Assembly: GCF_000499845.2 (NCBI RefSeq)
Contig: NC_023755.2
Coordinates: forward strand, 2,780,087-2,844,086
Length of the DNA stretch: 64,000 nucleotides
Origin: Phaseolus vulgaris
Taxonomy: Eukaryota > Streptophyta > Magnoliopsida > Fabales > Fabaceae
Reading direction: 5' to 3'
Position numbers and translations under genes: made by a program. The notes beneath the pieces are model-generated. The model made no database searches, was not told the origin of the DNA, and saw only the letters and a program-made list of their open reading frames with translations. Positions 1 to 12,225 of this stretch are shown one piece after another; position 1 is the stretch's first letter; each line of letters begins with the position of its first letter.

Positions 1-1740
1 TCACATTCAAGAACTTGACAAGGTAGACATAACATTAAGGGAGAAGAGGGAACAAAATATAGTAGATACTCGATAAGATTAATGCTATTTAAAACATGAG
101 TGGGTAACCTGTTGATTAGGTATGTGATAGTTAAAACCACTTCTCCCATTAGGTTTTGGGAATAAACATCTAAAGAAAGATGGCTTTAGCTACTTTTAGA
201 AGATGACGATTCTTCTCTTTTGTGACCCTGTATTGTTGTGGAGTGTTTACACATTTTAGTTCATAAACTATAGTATTATGAGACAAAAGTTTGGAAAATT
301 CACGATTCACATATTTTATACCATTATTAGGTCTAATTCTTTTAATGCTTTTTCCAAATTGATTTTGTACAAGACGAAAAAAATTAACGCATATTTGGAA
401 GACCCTAGATTTACTTTTCAGAATGTATATCCATGTGACACTTATACAATCTCAATATAAGTAACAATCTATTATGCTCCACATATAGATTCTATAGCAG
501 GTCCCCAAATATCAATGTGAATTATGTCAAATGGGATTTTTTTTTTACCACATATGGGATAGGATACATGAGGATCGATACTTTGATTGTTGACAAATAT
601 GACATTTAAAAGACTCAATAGACTCTTTAGTAAACAAATGAGGGAATAAGGATTTGATAGGGTTGAATGAGGGATGCTATTTCTTTCATGATGAAGCCAT
701 ATTTAGGAAGTTGATCATGTTTCTTGCCGGCTTGTGAACATTACTTTGTATTAGAAAGTGAGTTTTAAGTTTAACTCATCCTCATAAAACCTGCTTGTAA
801 GGTGAGAATTGCCCTATTTATATACTGTAAATTGGCCTTATCTCTAGAAGATGTGAGATCTCCAATACACCCCTTCATGTCGATGCATAAACATCTAATG
901 TGTAAGACTATATATTTGTGGGTGGTCTGATAGGTCCAATAAACCTCACTAGGATAGACTCTCCTACCATATTAGAAAGTGAGTTTAAGCTTAACTCACT
1001 CTCACAAAACCGGCTTGTCAGGTGAGGATCACCTTTATTTATATATTGTAATTTGGTCTCATTTCTAGTCAATATGAGATCTTCAACATACCCTTCTCAC
1101 GTCAAGACATGGAGATCTCGTGCGTGGAACTAGATATTTGTGGGGGTTCTGATAGTGGCCCAATAGTGGGTGATACCATAAGCCCAACAAATCTAGTTAG
1201 GATAGACTCTGATACCATATTAGGAAGTGAGTTTAAGCCTAACTCAACCTTACAAAACTAACTTCTAAGGTGAGGATTTGCCCTACTTATATAACCTTAT
1301 CTCTAGTCGATGTGGAATCTCCAACACTTTGCTTTGATCTTGGACTCCAACATAAACAACTCACTTTGCTCCTTAGTAATTAAAATTATCTTCCTCGTGG
1401 TAAGATCCTCTATACACTAAGAAAAAAAGATGTTACTAAACAACTCAAATTTTTTGTAAGTGTTGTATAGATATAAAACTATTGGACAGTTGTGGGACAT
1501 ATAAACATCCTTTAGTATAATAGATGATTCTAAATTTATATACCTAGATCTGCATATGGGTACACTATCACCATTTGTATTTGTAAAGACTTGTTCTTTA
1601 GTTATTTTGACATAGAATTGAGGAGCATAGGAAATGGAGTCCTATGATCAATTGCTTCTAAATTAAGAATAGTATTGAATGTACTCTTACCTTTCATGGA
1701 CAATGTATATAATCCAGAAGACTTAGTCATTGATTCAACC
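1..1740 (-). mobile_element. Ty1/Copia retrotransposon relic (protease to integrase), decayed
   Basis: Read on the minus strand, about 1680-1430 resembles the Copia protease region (fragments NGDSVP and ILKDVY). About 1440-1340 resembles the GAG-pre-integrase stretch (EDLTTRK, TKEQSELF). From about 730 to 1 it continues with HIDIWGPA, the integrase core (NNGIKYVNREFSKLLSHN), CVNTPQQ, EKNRHLL and ITYLINRLP. Many stops and frameshifts make it non-functional. The reading is interrupted between about 1335 and 750 by three copies of another repeat, so that repeat inserted into, or amplified within, an already resident Copia copy. The reverse transcriptase part would lie before position 1. No LTR is visible. 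Confidence 0.85.
751..1335. repeat. three head-to-tail copies of a MITE-like interspersed element
   Basis: Units start at about 751, 971 and 1217, each with a 'ttagRaagtgagtttaag' start, an 'acaaaaccggcttgt(c/a)aggtgag' block, 'tatttatatactgtaa', and 'gatgtgagatctccaacac'. The same element occurs complete with inverted ends at 43248-43481 and in decayed form at 36232-36535. Units 1 and 2 are about 220-245 bp; unit 3 is shorter. The array sits inside a Copia relic. Confidence 0.75.
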
Positions 1741-1889
1741 ACTACATGCAAGGCTATTTATTATTTTTTTGTTCCCTTACCAGTACCTCGTTGATTTCTT
1801 CACATATTTTAAATAGATTTCTCCATGCTAGTAAATATGTTCAAAAGTTTTTCAAGATAAATTATACAAGGTACAGTTTTTGTTTACAG

Positions 1890-4084
1890 TTAACATTTCA
1901 TCTCCAACGAAGAAAGAACTATCTGCTTTCTTGAAAAAAGTGTCATCTCGGGTACCAAATCTGAATGTTGTTGATGTTGATGTCCCATTAAACATCCTCT
2001 GCCAAAATGATGAGAAGCTAGAACAAGTTGCCTTAGGAAGAGAATTTCACATAAGTTTGGGAAGAACTGTTCCAATACGAGTGCACCAGATTGACTCAGT
2101 GATCTCAATGCTCAAACAAAAGCTTCACATTCAACGCCAGTCAGTTTTAGTTCTTCTATTTTTCACTTATGAAAATGGAACAGTTTTTTTTCCACCTGTT
2201 TTCTTTATTGTTTCCTTTTGAAGTAGGTATTGGATAGACTTTAACAAGTGGGAGGTTTTTGTTAATGATGATCACACACGCACCTTTCTCTCGGTAGAAG
2301 TTGTTCAAAGAGGGTTCATAGAGGTATGACTTGTGGCCTTTTCTTTTTTGCATGCCCCTGTTACTTGTGTTACTCTCAAATCATATCCAAGTTGGAATTA
2401 TGTGTTGCACTTGTCGCTTAAATGAGTATTGATAGTGGCTTAATATTTGTATCTTGGTTTGTTTTCTATAAAGCTGCTGATTTAAAACATGTTAATGCTT
2501 TCTCTTGGTAACGAAAATCATGTTATTCGTAATACAACTGTGGGAAGTTTGGAAAATTGCTTTTGAAACTGAATTAAATCATAATGGTGATATGAAAAAC
2601 TGAATTAAATAAAGATAGAAATGTGAATATGTGAATTTTCAAAACTCTCGTACATTCTTTTTGTCTTGCGTGGAAAGTTGCACGTAATTGGGAAAAGACT
2701 AGTGTTCTTACTGAAGATGGCTGGAATTGTCGAAGGTGGATGTCTGAGCTGTTTGGATGGGATGACGTTTCTCTGAAGGGTTGTCGAGCTTTGTAGATGA
2801 AAGACTAAGTAATGATTTACTTACAAAAGATTTTTTGACGCTCAAGTTTGTAAGAGCTTAGAGGAATTTAGCAATATTTAAGTGAACATATGAGATTGAG
2901 TTAGTACTCCCTGAATAATAAAGCTATAAAGCGATGACATGCTGGACGTTGGTTTCATTCCTCTATATGAGTTTTGAGAGAGCTTTAAGAGAAGATAGAT
3001 CCATCTTGCGATGTGATGATGTTGATGCGATAGTTTGACTTTTGATGAGTAACATAAGAGTTGTGGTCTAAGAATAGTTTTACCTGAATTCCACAATGGG
3101 TGTCAAATGTTCTTACCGAATTGAGTTGGAATCGTCTGAGGTGGATGTCCAAATAGTTTGGATGAGATTACATCTCTATTGATGGGTTGCTGAGTTTTGA
3201 CGATGAAGACCGAGTGGTGATCCACCTCTAGTATTATATGTTCTTCAATAACTCTCTTTTATTTTGTATTCTCTCTTACCTCAGATGCGATGATTAACCC
3301 TAAGGATGTAGTTATCTCAATGGACTTGAGGTTGAAACATTAGTGCCGTATGTGGGAATGGAAAAGTGGTTCCAAAGACGAACCCTCTTTTCCTTAACCC
3401 TCGACTGTGGGGCTTGTTCCGGTATGCCTAATAATCTCATATGACTTAGGAGTCGAGGTCAAGGACAATTTGAATACACTTTCCTATCTTAACCCTCTCA
3501 GACTGACAATCTCGAATGCAGTGATTGACCCTAATGATACTCTATCAATGCACTTGAGGTCAAAATAACTAGAAATGAAATGAGAACATCTAGAAAATAG
3601 GAGTTCATACGTGAAAAGACCACAAATTTCTCATTGTTTAATCTTTAGACCACTTCTTTCTCTCCATCTAGTTTATCAATTAACGTGAAATGTGTTTTTT
3701 CTTTCCAATTAATTGCAGATTACAAACCAAATAGAAGCAGTCAATACAATTTACAGACTTCATAATCTTCCTGAGTTTTACAAGGTCAGTAGTTCTTTTG
3801 AGTAATGCTGCCACCCTAACCACTGCATCACAACTACAGTCTCATCCCTGTTTCTCTTCTAGTATTTGAACTTGAACTACACTTTTCAGGATCCACGTCC
3901 GCACATATCCTTGGCATGGGCACTGGGTGACATTGGCCATTCACTGAAGAAAGCTATCGACGAGGAAATGAAGTGCACTGCGGGGAAATCTTTCAAGAGC
4001 ATTTTTAGCTGTAAATTCAAAGGTGTTGAATGTAAGATTGGCAAGAAAGCATATGCAATATGCAAAATTCCTGATGGACAATAA
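1890..4084 (+). CDS. USB1: U6 snRNA phosphodiesterase USB1 (C-terminal exons)
   Basis: USB1 (Mpn1) is a nuclear 3'-5' RNA exonuclease of the 2H phosphoesterase fold that trims the oligo-U tail of U6 snRNA. Exons visible: 1890-2139, 2227-2323, 3719-3784, 3890-4084 (TAA), all with GT-AG junctions that keep frame; about 202 residues. Both catalytic His-x-Ser tetrads are present: FHISLGR in the first visible exon and PHISLAW at the start of the last. Other family-like stretches are VPLNILC, DFNKWEVFVNDDHTR and LHNLPEFYKDPRPHISL. The first visible exon begins after an intron acceptor (tttgtttacag), so the N-terminal part, probably 70-90 residues, lies upstream. The DNA before it is Copia relic back to the window edge, so the missing exons are either beyond the window (relic sits in an intron) or lost. 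The ~1.4-kb intron 2324-3718 is repeat-filled. Confidence 0.85.
2700..3580. repeat. diverged duplicated segments in USB1 intron
   Basis: Two pairs of similar segments are visible. 'ggtggatgtctgagctgtttggatggga' near 2736 matches 'ggtggatgtccaaatagtttggatgaga' near 3141, each followed by 'gggttg(t/c)...gagtttt/ctttg'. 'gcgatgattaaccctaaggatg' near 3289 matches 'gcagtgattgaccctaatgata' near 3518, each followed by 'tcaatg(g/c)acttgaggt'. This looks like an old repeat with internal duplications, possibly an LTR or non-coding element; family not recognised. Confidence 0.5.
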
Positions 4085-6458
4085 CTATACGTGCCCTTTG
4101 AAGAAAGAGCATGCGTTTCGATTTCCTTAAATATTTCCTAAAATGTTTGGTTTTCTTGGTTTGGTGGCAACCTGATCAGAAATAGATTACCAGGGAGATG
4201 TGTATGTGTAACTTCTTTATTTATTCCTTAGGAGTTGTAGACTGGACCAAATGCCTGTAGGAGTTGATCAAAGCTTTATAGAGATTACTTCGTGAAATAT
4301 TATTATTATTACTAACATAAACACAGAAGTGAAAAGGAAAAAGTGCATAGTCAGAAAAGGAAAAAAAGACCATGAAAAAAAAACAATTGTGTGAACAATA
4401 GTTAGGTTTACACCCTACCCTATGGTTTCTTCCTACATCTCCATGGGATTTGGAAAAGAAGAAAATGACTATTAATAAATTTGTATATATAACTTAATTT
4501 TATCTCATGAGAAAATTATTAAATAAAAATTAAAAACAAAAAATAATTAATTATTATATTAATTAAATTAAATATTATTTTAAAAATTAAAATGATTATT
4601 AATATTTAAAATAGTTTATATTTTTAATAAATAATTTTTAAATCAGTATCTTTTAGAATCTAAACTTTATTTTTAACTAAAATTTGATAGAGATATAATT
4701 TAGAAATTACTTTATAAATTTTATTAATATTTTTATCATTGTATTATTTAAATTTGTTCTATTTGTTCTAAATTCTTTTTATTTCATTAATTTTTTTTAA
4801 AAAGACCAACGAAACGTTCACACTTTTTTCTTATCATATCACATATTTAGGATTTTATTTTATAACATTTTTTTATTTATAGTGACAAATTTACAATAAA
4901 TAATGAAAATATGTTGTCGCAGGACCAATAAATTAATATTACGATATCATCAAGTTAAATTTCATCCTATATAATTTCATTAATATTGATTTATTAATGG
5001 TTTTATTGCTAATTGATCGCATTATTATGTATTAATAATGTCATTAAATAAAATAAAATAAATAATTATTGAACTACGTCTCTTAAATTTATCAATTTTA
5101 AAAATAGTTATCTTAGATAATATCAGCTGTGATTTGCGATTTAATTACAATTATTAAACTGTTGTAATAGAATTGTAGTCATATTAATTACAATTTCTCA
5201 AATGATTTAAAATATATTATACATAACTACTAATTACAAATATTATGTTTGGTACTTTTAATTGTACTTTTTTTCAAAATTATTATTTTTATTTAAATGT
5301 CATTTTTAAAATTTAGGATAACATTTTTTTTTTATTCTTTTTTATCAATTATGTCTTTAAGTTAATTTGGTTTGTGAATTGTACTCCTTAATGTTTCTAT
5401 CGATAATATATAATTACTTAATATTACCGTTTTACATTGTTATATTTGTTTATGAACAAAGTTTATTAATATAATTGAAAAGATATCTTTAATTTAATCA
5501 CTAGTAATTAATTTTTTTTTAAATTAATTTTTATTTTATAATTTTCTTGATATATTAAAGATAACTTAGTATTTATACTCTTATCATATTTTTATCTTTG
5601 TCATGTTCGTCTAAAATTAGAAATCATATTCTTCTTCTATCTTCATAGCTAATTACTTAATTCCATTGTTTTCAAAACCATCTTTATTTTATTTATAAAT
5701 ATAGTAGTTTTGGGTTGTAAAGTTTCTTAATTACAGTAAAAATTATAAAATCATGTAATTAATGTAATTTTTCATTAAAAACAACATATACTAAAAATAG
5801 AACAAGAAAATATTAATACTCTTTAATTAAACAATAACTATTAATTAAATCAAAAGAATTGTAATAACTACATCAAATTAAAATTTTCACCTCATAAAAA
5901 ACCTCAGATTCATTAAAGATAAGAATACTTCTGTCAAATCACCTAATCTAACCCAATCTAAGTAGTACACTCTAAAATTTGGTACTTCAATTACCTTTAA
6001 AAATGTTGTTCCAACAAATTTAACAACAGTGAAACTTTTTAACCTTTCAAAATCCTTGTACATAAAATAAAAAAGTAATATACGTATTCAGTTTGAATAT
6101 AAAATTAAGAACAGAAATAAAGGAAAAAAAAAAAAAAAGAAACGTTACACAGAAATGAAATGATGAAAGTAATACATTTGTGCCATTTGTTGTTCATGCA
6201 AACAGAAAGGACAAAAATCCACCTCAGAGTGTTTAAATTCATAATTGACCCTTCACACCGATTTTACTAGCGAACAATTCTCACCAGCTCCTTTTCCGTT
6301 TCTTTACATAACTTTATTTGCAATGCTTTTTTTCTTTCCTTTTCTTCATTTTGTTTCTTAACGCGTCAAAAGATGCTTATTGAACAGAGTGCATTGTAAT
6401 GTAATTACAACATGCAAAAGCAATGTGAAGGCGATAACTTCAAGGGAACCATTTCTAC
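4085..6458. other. AT-rich intergenic region
   Basis: Very AT-rich DNA between USB1 and the first annexin gene, with short poly-A/T runs. No coding exon, RNA gene or recognisable transposon protein was seen. Confidence 0.6.
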
Positions 6459-6465
6459 TATAAAT
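6459..6465 (+). promoter_or_regulatory. candidate TATA box of annexin gene 1
   Basis: TATAAAT lies 74 bp before the annexin ATG at 6539, at a plausible distance for a short 5' leader. It supports use of the upstream first exon (6539-6611) rather than the decayed copy at 7415. Confidence 0.4.
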
Positions 6466-6538
6466 TGGAACAAATCTTCATTCTCACATCACACACACTT
6501 TCATAGTTTTTGAGAGAGTAAGTAAGAGCAATACTCCA

Positions 6539-9514
6539 ATGGCCACTCTTGTTCTTCATCATCAAACTTCTCCTGCTGAAGATGCTGAAGTTCTTCATCA
6601 AGCTTTCAAAGGTTTGCCATAATCTTATACCATTTTATGTTCATCTTTCATCTTTCATCTTTCATGTTTCTAACTATTAATCAACATAAATTCATGTAAT
6701 CATCAATCTCATTAGTTGATTAATTTTCTTTTGTTCATTGTTAAGGAACTTTTTTGTTGCTCATATCTTATTGTGATGGAAATATATAAAATTGAACTAC
6801 TTTCTGACATTCTTGATATGCCAAGATCATTGTCTGATATCTACATTCCCATTAATATTTTTTATTGTTCTTATTTTCACTCATTTAACTTACCAGGGAG
6901 AAAATGAAGCACCAATAATACTTTTTTTTAGTTGGAGAAAATCAAAGATTTCTTAATTTTTAATTCAAATGTTTTAAAGTTATTTTTGTTTTTCTTTTCT
7001 ACTCTCTGCTAAATGAAACACCTTGGAACAAGAATAAAACTGTGCACTAGTAGCTTGTTATTTCCAAGACACATTGGTATTATTGAACACTCTTTCAAAA
7101 ATATAAGAAAAAATGATATTGCATTTCCAAGACACATTGGTATTATTGAACACTCTTTCAAAAATATAAGAAAAAACAACTTAGTGCTTATTATAAAATA
7201 CCAATTATAGGAGTTGCGTGTCACTACAAATTCTTTAATTTTCTTCTGACAAGAGCTACAAATATACAATGTGAACAAAATCCTTTTGTTTGGCTTTGTT
7301 CCCGACAACAGTGAACTCAGTAAAGGCATAAAAAATTAACTTTTTGTTTATTAAGATTGTAAACATAGTTAAACTTCATCACCAAACATCTTAGTAGAGA
7401 AAATATATCTAACTATGGCTACTCTTGTTACTCCTGGGGACAATTGTCAAGGATGTTGAAGCACTCCAAAATGCTTTCAAAGGTTGTATTATTTCACTAA
7501 TCACTTATTAAAAGCATTGCTTTATTCTTGTTTCTTGAAAATGTGTAGTCTGAACATGTAGATTTAATTGTGATAATTAATGAATATGATGATATGATAC
7601 CTTAAAAATATATGACTTTGCATGGTTTAGGATGGGGTTCTGATGGCAAGGCCATTATAGCAATACTGGGTCACAGAAATGTTCATCAGAGACAGGAGAT
7701 CAGAAGGGCTTATGAAGAGATTTACCAAGAGAATCTCATCAAACGTCTTGAGTCTGAGATCTCTGGTGATTTTGAGGTATCATCATAAGAACTCTATCTA
7801 ATATGACTATAAACTATCTTATTATTGTTTATGAATAATTGATTTTTATACATTTGTTGGTTTGTTTATGTTTCTTTAGATTTTGATGGGTTGGTATATG
7901 AGAGTGTTTATGAGGGTGTTAGATGATATTTTTGAATTTTAGGTTAGTCGACAGTTTTTCTTCTGATGATACATTATAACGAGTTGTGTATATAAATCAG
8001 AGAGCTGTGTATCGGTGGATGTTGGAGGCTGCAGATCGTGATGCTGTTTTGATTAATGTAGCAATCAAGAATGGTCCTAAAGAGTACCATGTGATTGCAG
8101 AGATTTCCAGTGTTCTTTCAGCCAAAGAACTCTTGGCAGTGAGATCTGCTTATCATGATCGCTACAAACGTTCCATGGAAGAAGATGTAGCAGCTCACAC
8201 CACTGGCCATCTTCGTCAGGCATGTCATATGCAATGAGTATTGTTCTTTTGAAGTGACTCAGTGAAATTTTGAATACTAATGGTTGAAGTTTATGATTTT
8301 GAGCAGCTTTTGGTTGGGTTGGTGAGTTCATATAGGTATGAGGGTGATGACATCCATGCAAAATTGGCACAAACTGAAGCTAATATTCTTCATGAATCAA
8401 TTAAGGAGAAGAAAGCCAACCATGAAGAAGTTATCAGAATTCTTACCACCAGAAGCAAAACTCAACTTGTAGCAACCTTCAACCGCTACAGAGATGAGCA
8501 TGGAATTTCCATCACTAAGGTACAAATGTATAATTGGAAGAAACTTCTCTTATTATATGTAATGATTATACAAATGATTAAATGTATAATTAAAAAGAGA
8601 TATTTTAAATCTGGTTTTTTTCTCTGCAGAAATTGGTGGATCAGTCATCTGATGATTTTGTCAAGGTTTTGCACACAGTGATTCGCTGCATCAATGACCC
8701 CAGGAAATACTATGAGAAGGTCAGGTTCTCACTTCATGCAAGTCTCAAAAAACAACATTAAGAAAAAGACTAACAAATCAGTATTTTCTGCATTCATTGT
8801 ATTATTTATACTTACAATTAACTTGTTTTCATATTTGTTTTATCATTGAATTCCTTATCTTCAAAACAGTTTACATGTTAAAAAACAATCTTTCTCAAAC
8901 ATTTTCAACTAAAAAAAAATGAAAGCTTCTGTTTTTTATTTATCAGAAAAAAACAAATCAATAAATATGAGATATTTCAGAGATATCACAACTCTTATAC
9001 ATTAAATCGTAATAACCCTCTACTCATTAACTAGAACTCCTAATCATTTTTAACAGACTAAATGTTCAAGACACCAATCAGAATAGAAAAACCACATCCC
9101 GTGTTTTAAACTAACCCAAGATCAAACCTTCTGTACTATACAAAAGATTTCAATATAATTCTTATTCATGTGCTTCTGTCTAACTTATTTTCAATTTCAT
9201 ATCAAACAGTGTACATATTTTCTCAAAATAACACTTCTATTAATGTTTTAATACGTTTTCAGAGAACTTAGAGAATGACTCATAATCCTAAAGTTTTCTA
9301 TTATGTGTAGGTTTTGCGCAATGCAATGAAAAAATTTGGAACTGATGAGGATGGGTTGACTCGTGTGATTGTGACAAGGGCTGAGAAAGATTTGAAGGAT
9401 ATAAAGGAGATCTACTACAAAAGGAACAGTGTTCATCTTGAAGATGATGTCTCCAAGGAAATCTCAGGAGACTACAAGAGGTTCATCCTCACTCTCCTGG
9501 GGAACCAAGATTAG
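6539..9514 (+). CDS. annexin (plant annexin RJ4/D-type), gene 1
   Basis: Annexins bind acidic membrane phospholipids in a calcium-dependent way and act in plant membrane trafficking, calcium transport and stress responses. Exons 6539-6611, 7631-7776, 8001-8219, 8307-8519, 8630-8719, 9311-9514 (TAG) give 314 aa, the usual plant annexin length with four repeats. Repeat 1 carries the type II calcium loop [10 protein letters not shown]. Repeats 2 and 3 lack GxGTD, as is common in plants. Repeat 4 has KKFGTDED, a degenerate first position. GHRN after repeat 1 keeps the conserved His. All introns are GT-AG except intron 3 (8220-8306), which has a GC donor (CAG|GCATGT). Intron 1 is 1,019 bp and contains a second, broken first exon at 7415-7482. 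The ATG at 6539 is chosen because it opens MATLV, splices in phase 1 into GWGSD and has a TATA box upstream. Exon lengths match gene 2 exactly. Likely functional, but expression of this exon chain is unproven. Confidence 0.9.
7061..7176. repeat. 63-bp tandem duplication in annexin intron 1
   Basis: Two almost identical copies, 7061-7123 and 7124-7176 (second slightly short), each beginning 'tttccaagacacattggta' and ending in 'aaaaatataagaaaaaa'. The near identity suggests a recent duplication. Confidence 0.9.
7415..7482 (+). pseudogene. broken duplicate of annexin first exon
   Basis: The ATG at 7415 opens MATLVTP like the intact first exons at 6539 and 16920, and the segment ends in the same 'gctttcaaag|gt' splice donor. 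It is 68 bp instead of 73, so the frame shifts and a TGA appears at codon 15; the downstream half reads [10 protein letters not shown] in another frame. It lies 148 bp before exon 2, close to the 200-bp first intron of gene 2, so this may be the original first exon and the intact one at 6539 a replacement. Spliced into the mRNA it would break the protein. Confidence 0.8.
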
Positions 9515-11149
9515 AGAACTTGCCCTAGGGAAATCAGTTTCTGCTTCTGTTCTTTCATCATTAGGTCAATTTCCAGTAATAGTTCTCTTATAAGAGTTCT
9601 CTCTCTAGTTTAAGTTTTGTGTCTTGTTTGAGGGCATATGTGCCTTTTCTGAGTTCATGTTGCTACTTGTCATCATGCTCTTGTTTGAGAGCATCTCTAG
9701 CTATGATGTTTCCTTTGAGTTATGTTGTTTGTTTCTTGCTTTAATAAAAACTTATTATCAAATTTATGAGTTTGAGTCCTTCATATTACAGGTAAAAAAG
9801 TTTTTAAACTATAAAGTAGAATGAATATTTTAAATAAGGAGGTTTATTTTATATAAAAGAATTAGATGCTTATTATAATTATTCTCTTAATGGAACAAAT
9901 CTCATTCGAAGAGCTGTTTAAATAGTGAAAGAAATTTGGAGGAAGGAAAAGATCACAGATGTATGATTTTATGATTTTGGTGAGAAATTGTTCAAGGGAT
10001 AAGACACAGAAACTTTTGCAATACAAGAAAAATTATACTTAGCCCATTTGCATTGTGTTTTACTAATTGAGACACCATTTAATTTAAAACTTGGTCCAAC
10101 ACTTTTGGTGAACTTATTTTGTAAATTCTTCTACTAATTGACCCAAAATATGCTCATTAACAACTAATGTATGACAAATTCTTATCAATTCGCACCATTT
10201 GATAAAAATATTTCTAAAAAGTACGAAAATGACCATAAATAAAATGTGGGTCCAACTAAAAAATATTTCTTTGAACTCCTTTTTTATAATGTATTTCAGG
10301 ATTTAGATTTAGGGGTTAGGATTTGGATTTTCATAATATATTTATGAATTTTAGAAATTCTTTTTCAGAATATATTTCTAGATTTTGTATTTTGAATTAT
10401 TTTTTTCTAAAATGCTTTTTAACATTCCAAATTTATTTTTTCAGAATGAAATTTTGATTTTCAAAATGGAAGGTAATTTTGGAAAATTTGAAAAACTAAT
10501 AAGGTGCAGGTTGAAATTAGTATGGGGCAGGAAGAATTTACCTAATGTGTTACTGGTATTTTTTTTAATTATGTTATGAATGCATTTAATTAAAAATTAT
10601 TTATTTGTACTATTCATAAGAAATTAACTTCACTTCATGAATTACTATAGAATAAAACATATTATACTATAATAATTATATTTATTATTCATATTTAGAG
10701 TAAAATATAGTGTTACAAGAATTGGTCGGCTTAGTTCTATATCAAGCCAAATGGCAAAAAAGAAAATGTAAAACATAAACCAGTAAAATTATTAAAAACA
10801 ATGTTCTCAAAGTTCCTTTGTCTTTAAATTCTTAGACATAATTTTATAATTTTTAGAGGTTAATTTAGAGGTAACTCAAGATCAAGCCTTCAATTAGGTT
10901 AGAGAAAAGATTTTTGAATGATTCACCACTTTGTCATTACAAATGACCTTACTTTTATGGCTCTAAATCTCCCTTACCGCTGAGATCCACATACTCCCCA
11001 AAACTAAGTTGATAGATGCAGGTGCATTACAAATATTGAACTGAAAAAAGTGTGAAAAGGAATCAAGAAGAGCAACCAAGAACACCTGAACCACGAAAAG
11101 CACAGATTCCAAACTAACCAAGGAATTCTACAACCAAAAAACAGATGGT
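9515..11149. other. AT-rich intergenic, no gene seen
   Basis: 3' flank of annexin gene 1 followed by AT-rich, low-complexity DNA. Around 10280-10480 there is a series of loosely similar 'ttt(t/c)agaatatatttctagattttg'-like stretches. No coding exon was recognised. Confidence 0.5.
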
Positions 11150-12200
11150 TAGTTGACTCCTATTTTAACCCACACAAACAACAAAGAATACTTTCAATCA
11201 GAATCTCACGCCTAACCAAAATAACTTTAATGGCAATCTTGTTTTTCAGCACTCTCCAAGCAATAACCTGGGTCGCAGGCAAAGCCTTAATATTCCAAAA
11301 AAAATTGTAGCAGCATGAGCAATCCCCTCCAAGGTCTTCCCTTAAGATATCGTAAGTAGAATTAACCAAAAACTCTAGAGACACTCCATCCCATGCACCA
11401 TCTCTAAAAGTTGACAAACCTGGGCCTTCTCCCACTCAAATAGTCTCCTTTGGCAAACTAAATTCCACCTCCAAACATTATTGTCCCTAACTCCGCAAAG
11501 ATCCAGCAAAATATCTTTGTTAACACAGAGGGAGAACAACCTCGGGAATTTACATTTCAAGGAAATGTTACCCACTCACCTGTCTTCCCAGAATTTTATA
11601 TCCTTCACATTACCAACTTTCCACTTAATGCGATCTTCGAAGTTTCTACCCCACTCCATCATCCAAACCTCCTTCAAATCCCTCCACCAAAAAGAATAAG
11701 AGTTGTTTGTTTTGAGCCCTTTCAAATTTCTCCAGCCTCCATACTTAGAATCTAAAACCTCCTTCCATAAACCGCCCTTGAGAGAACCCAGTTGCCAAAT
11801 CCACTTTCCCAGGAAGGCTACGTTGAAAAACTTAATATTAATAATTCCAAGACCGCCAAATTCACGTGACTTGCAAACCTTTTCCCAAGGTATTTGAAAT
11901 GAGTTTTCATCACATCACAATTAAGAATAGCCGCAAAACTACAAATCATAAAATGGTCGACCCCCACCCCTCCAATACTACTCTTCAAAAAGTTCACCTT
12001 TAGACTAGAAGTCAGCTCAAAACAATTCAAAATAGCTTTAATGTTGAACATGCTTTGCAACAAAATAAAGTATCATCAGCGTACTGAAGCATATTAACCT
12101 TAACCTTCTCATCCCCAATCTCCACACTCTCCACCAAGTCTTTCTCAACTGCTTTCCTTAACACTCCTACTAAGTATTCAACTGCTATAAGAAACAAAAA
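11150..12200 (-). mobile_element. L1-type LINE relic (reverse transcriptase plus zf-RVT)
   Basis: On the minus strand from about 12196 the translation gives VEYLVGVLRKAVEKDLVE and then the RT active-site string QYADDT at 12086-12069. This is followed by a region resembling the RT thumb (FKYLGKRF). Near 11320-11170 is the plant LINE C-terminal zinc-knuckle domain (KALPATQVIAWRVLKNK and a CCLCG cluster). Stops and frameshifts are frequent. The 5' two thirds of the element are absent: coding similarity ends near 12200. No poly-A tail or target-site duplication was identified. Confidence 0.85.
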
Positions 12201-12225
12201 TATTGAAAAAAAATTGGAAAAAATA

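Noticed and set aside
9624..9824. Hydrophobic 66-codon frame after annexin gene 1
   Set aside because: It lies in the expected 3' untranslated region and is T-rich translation only.
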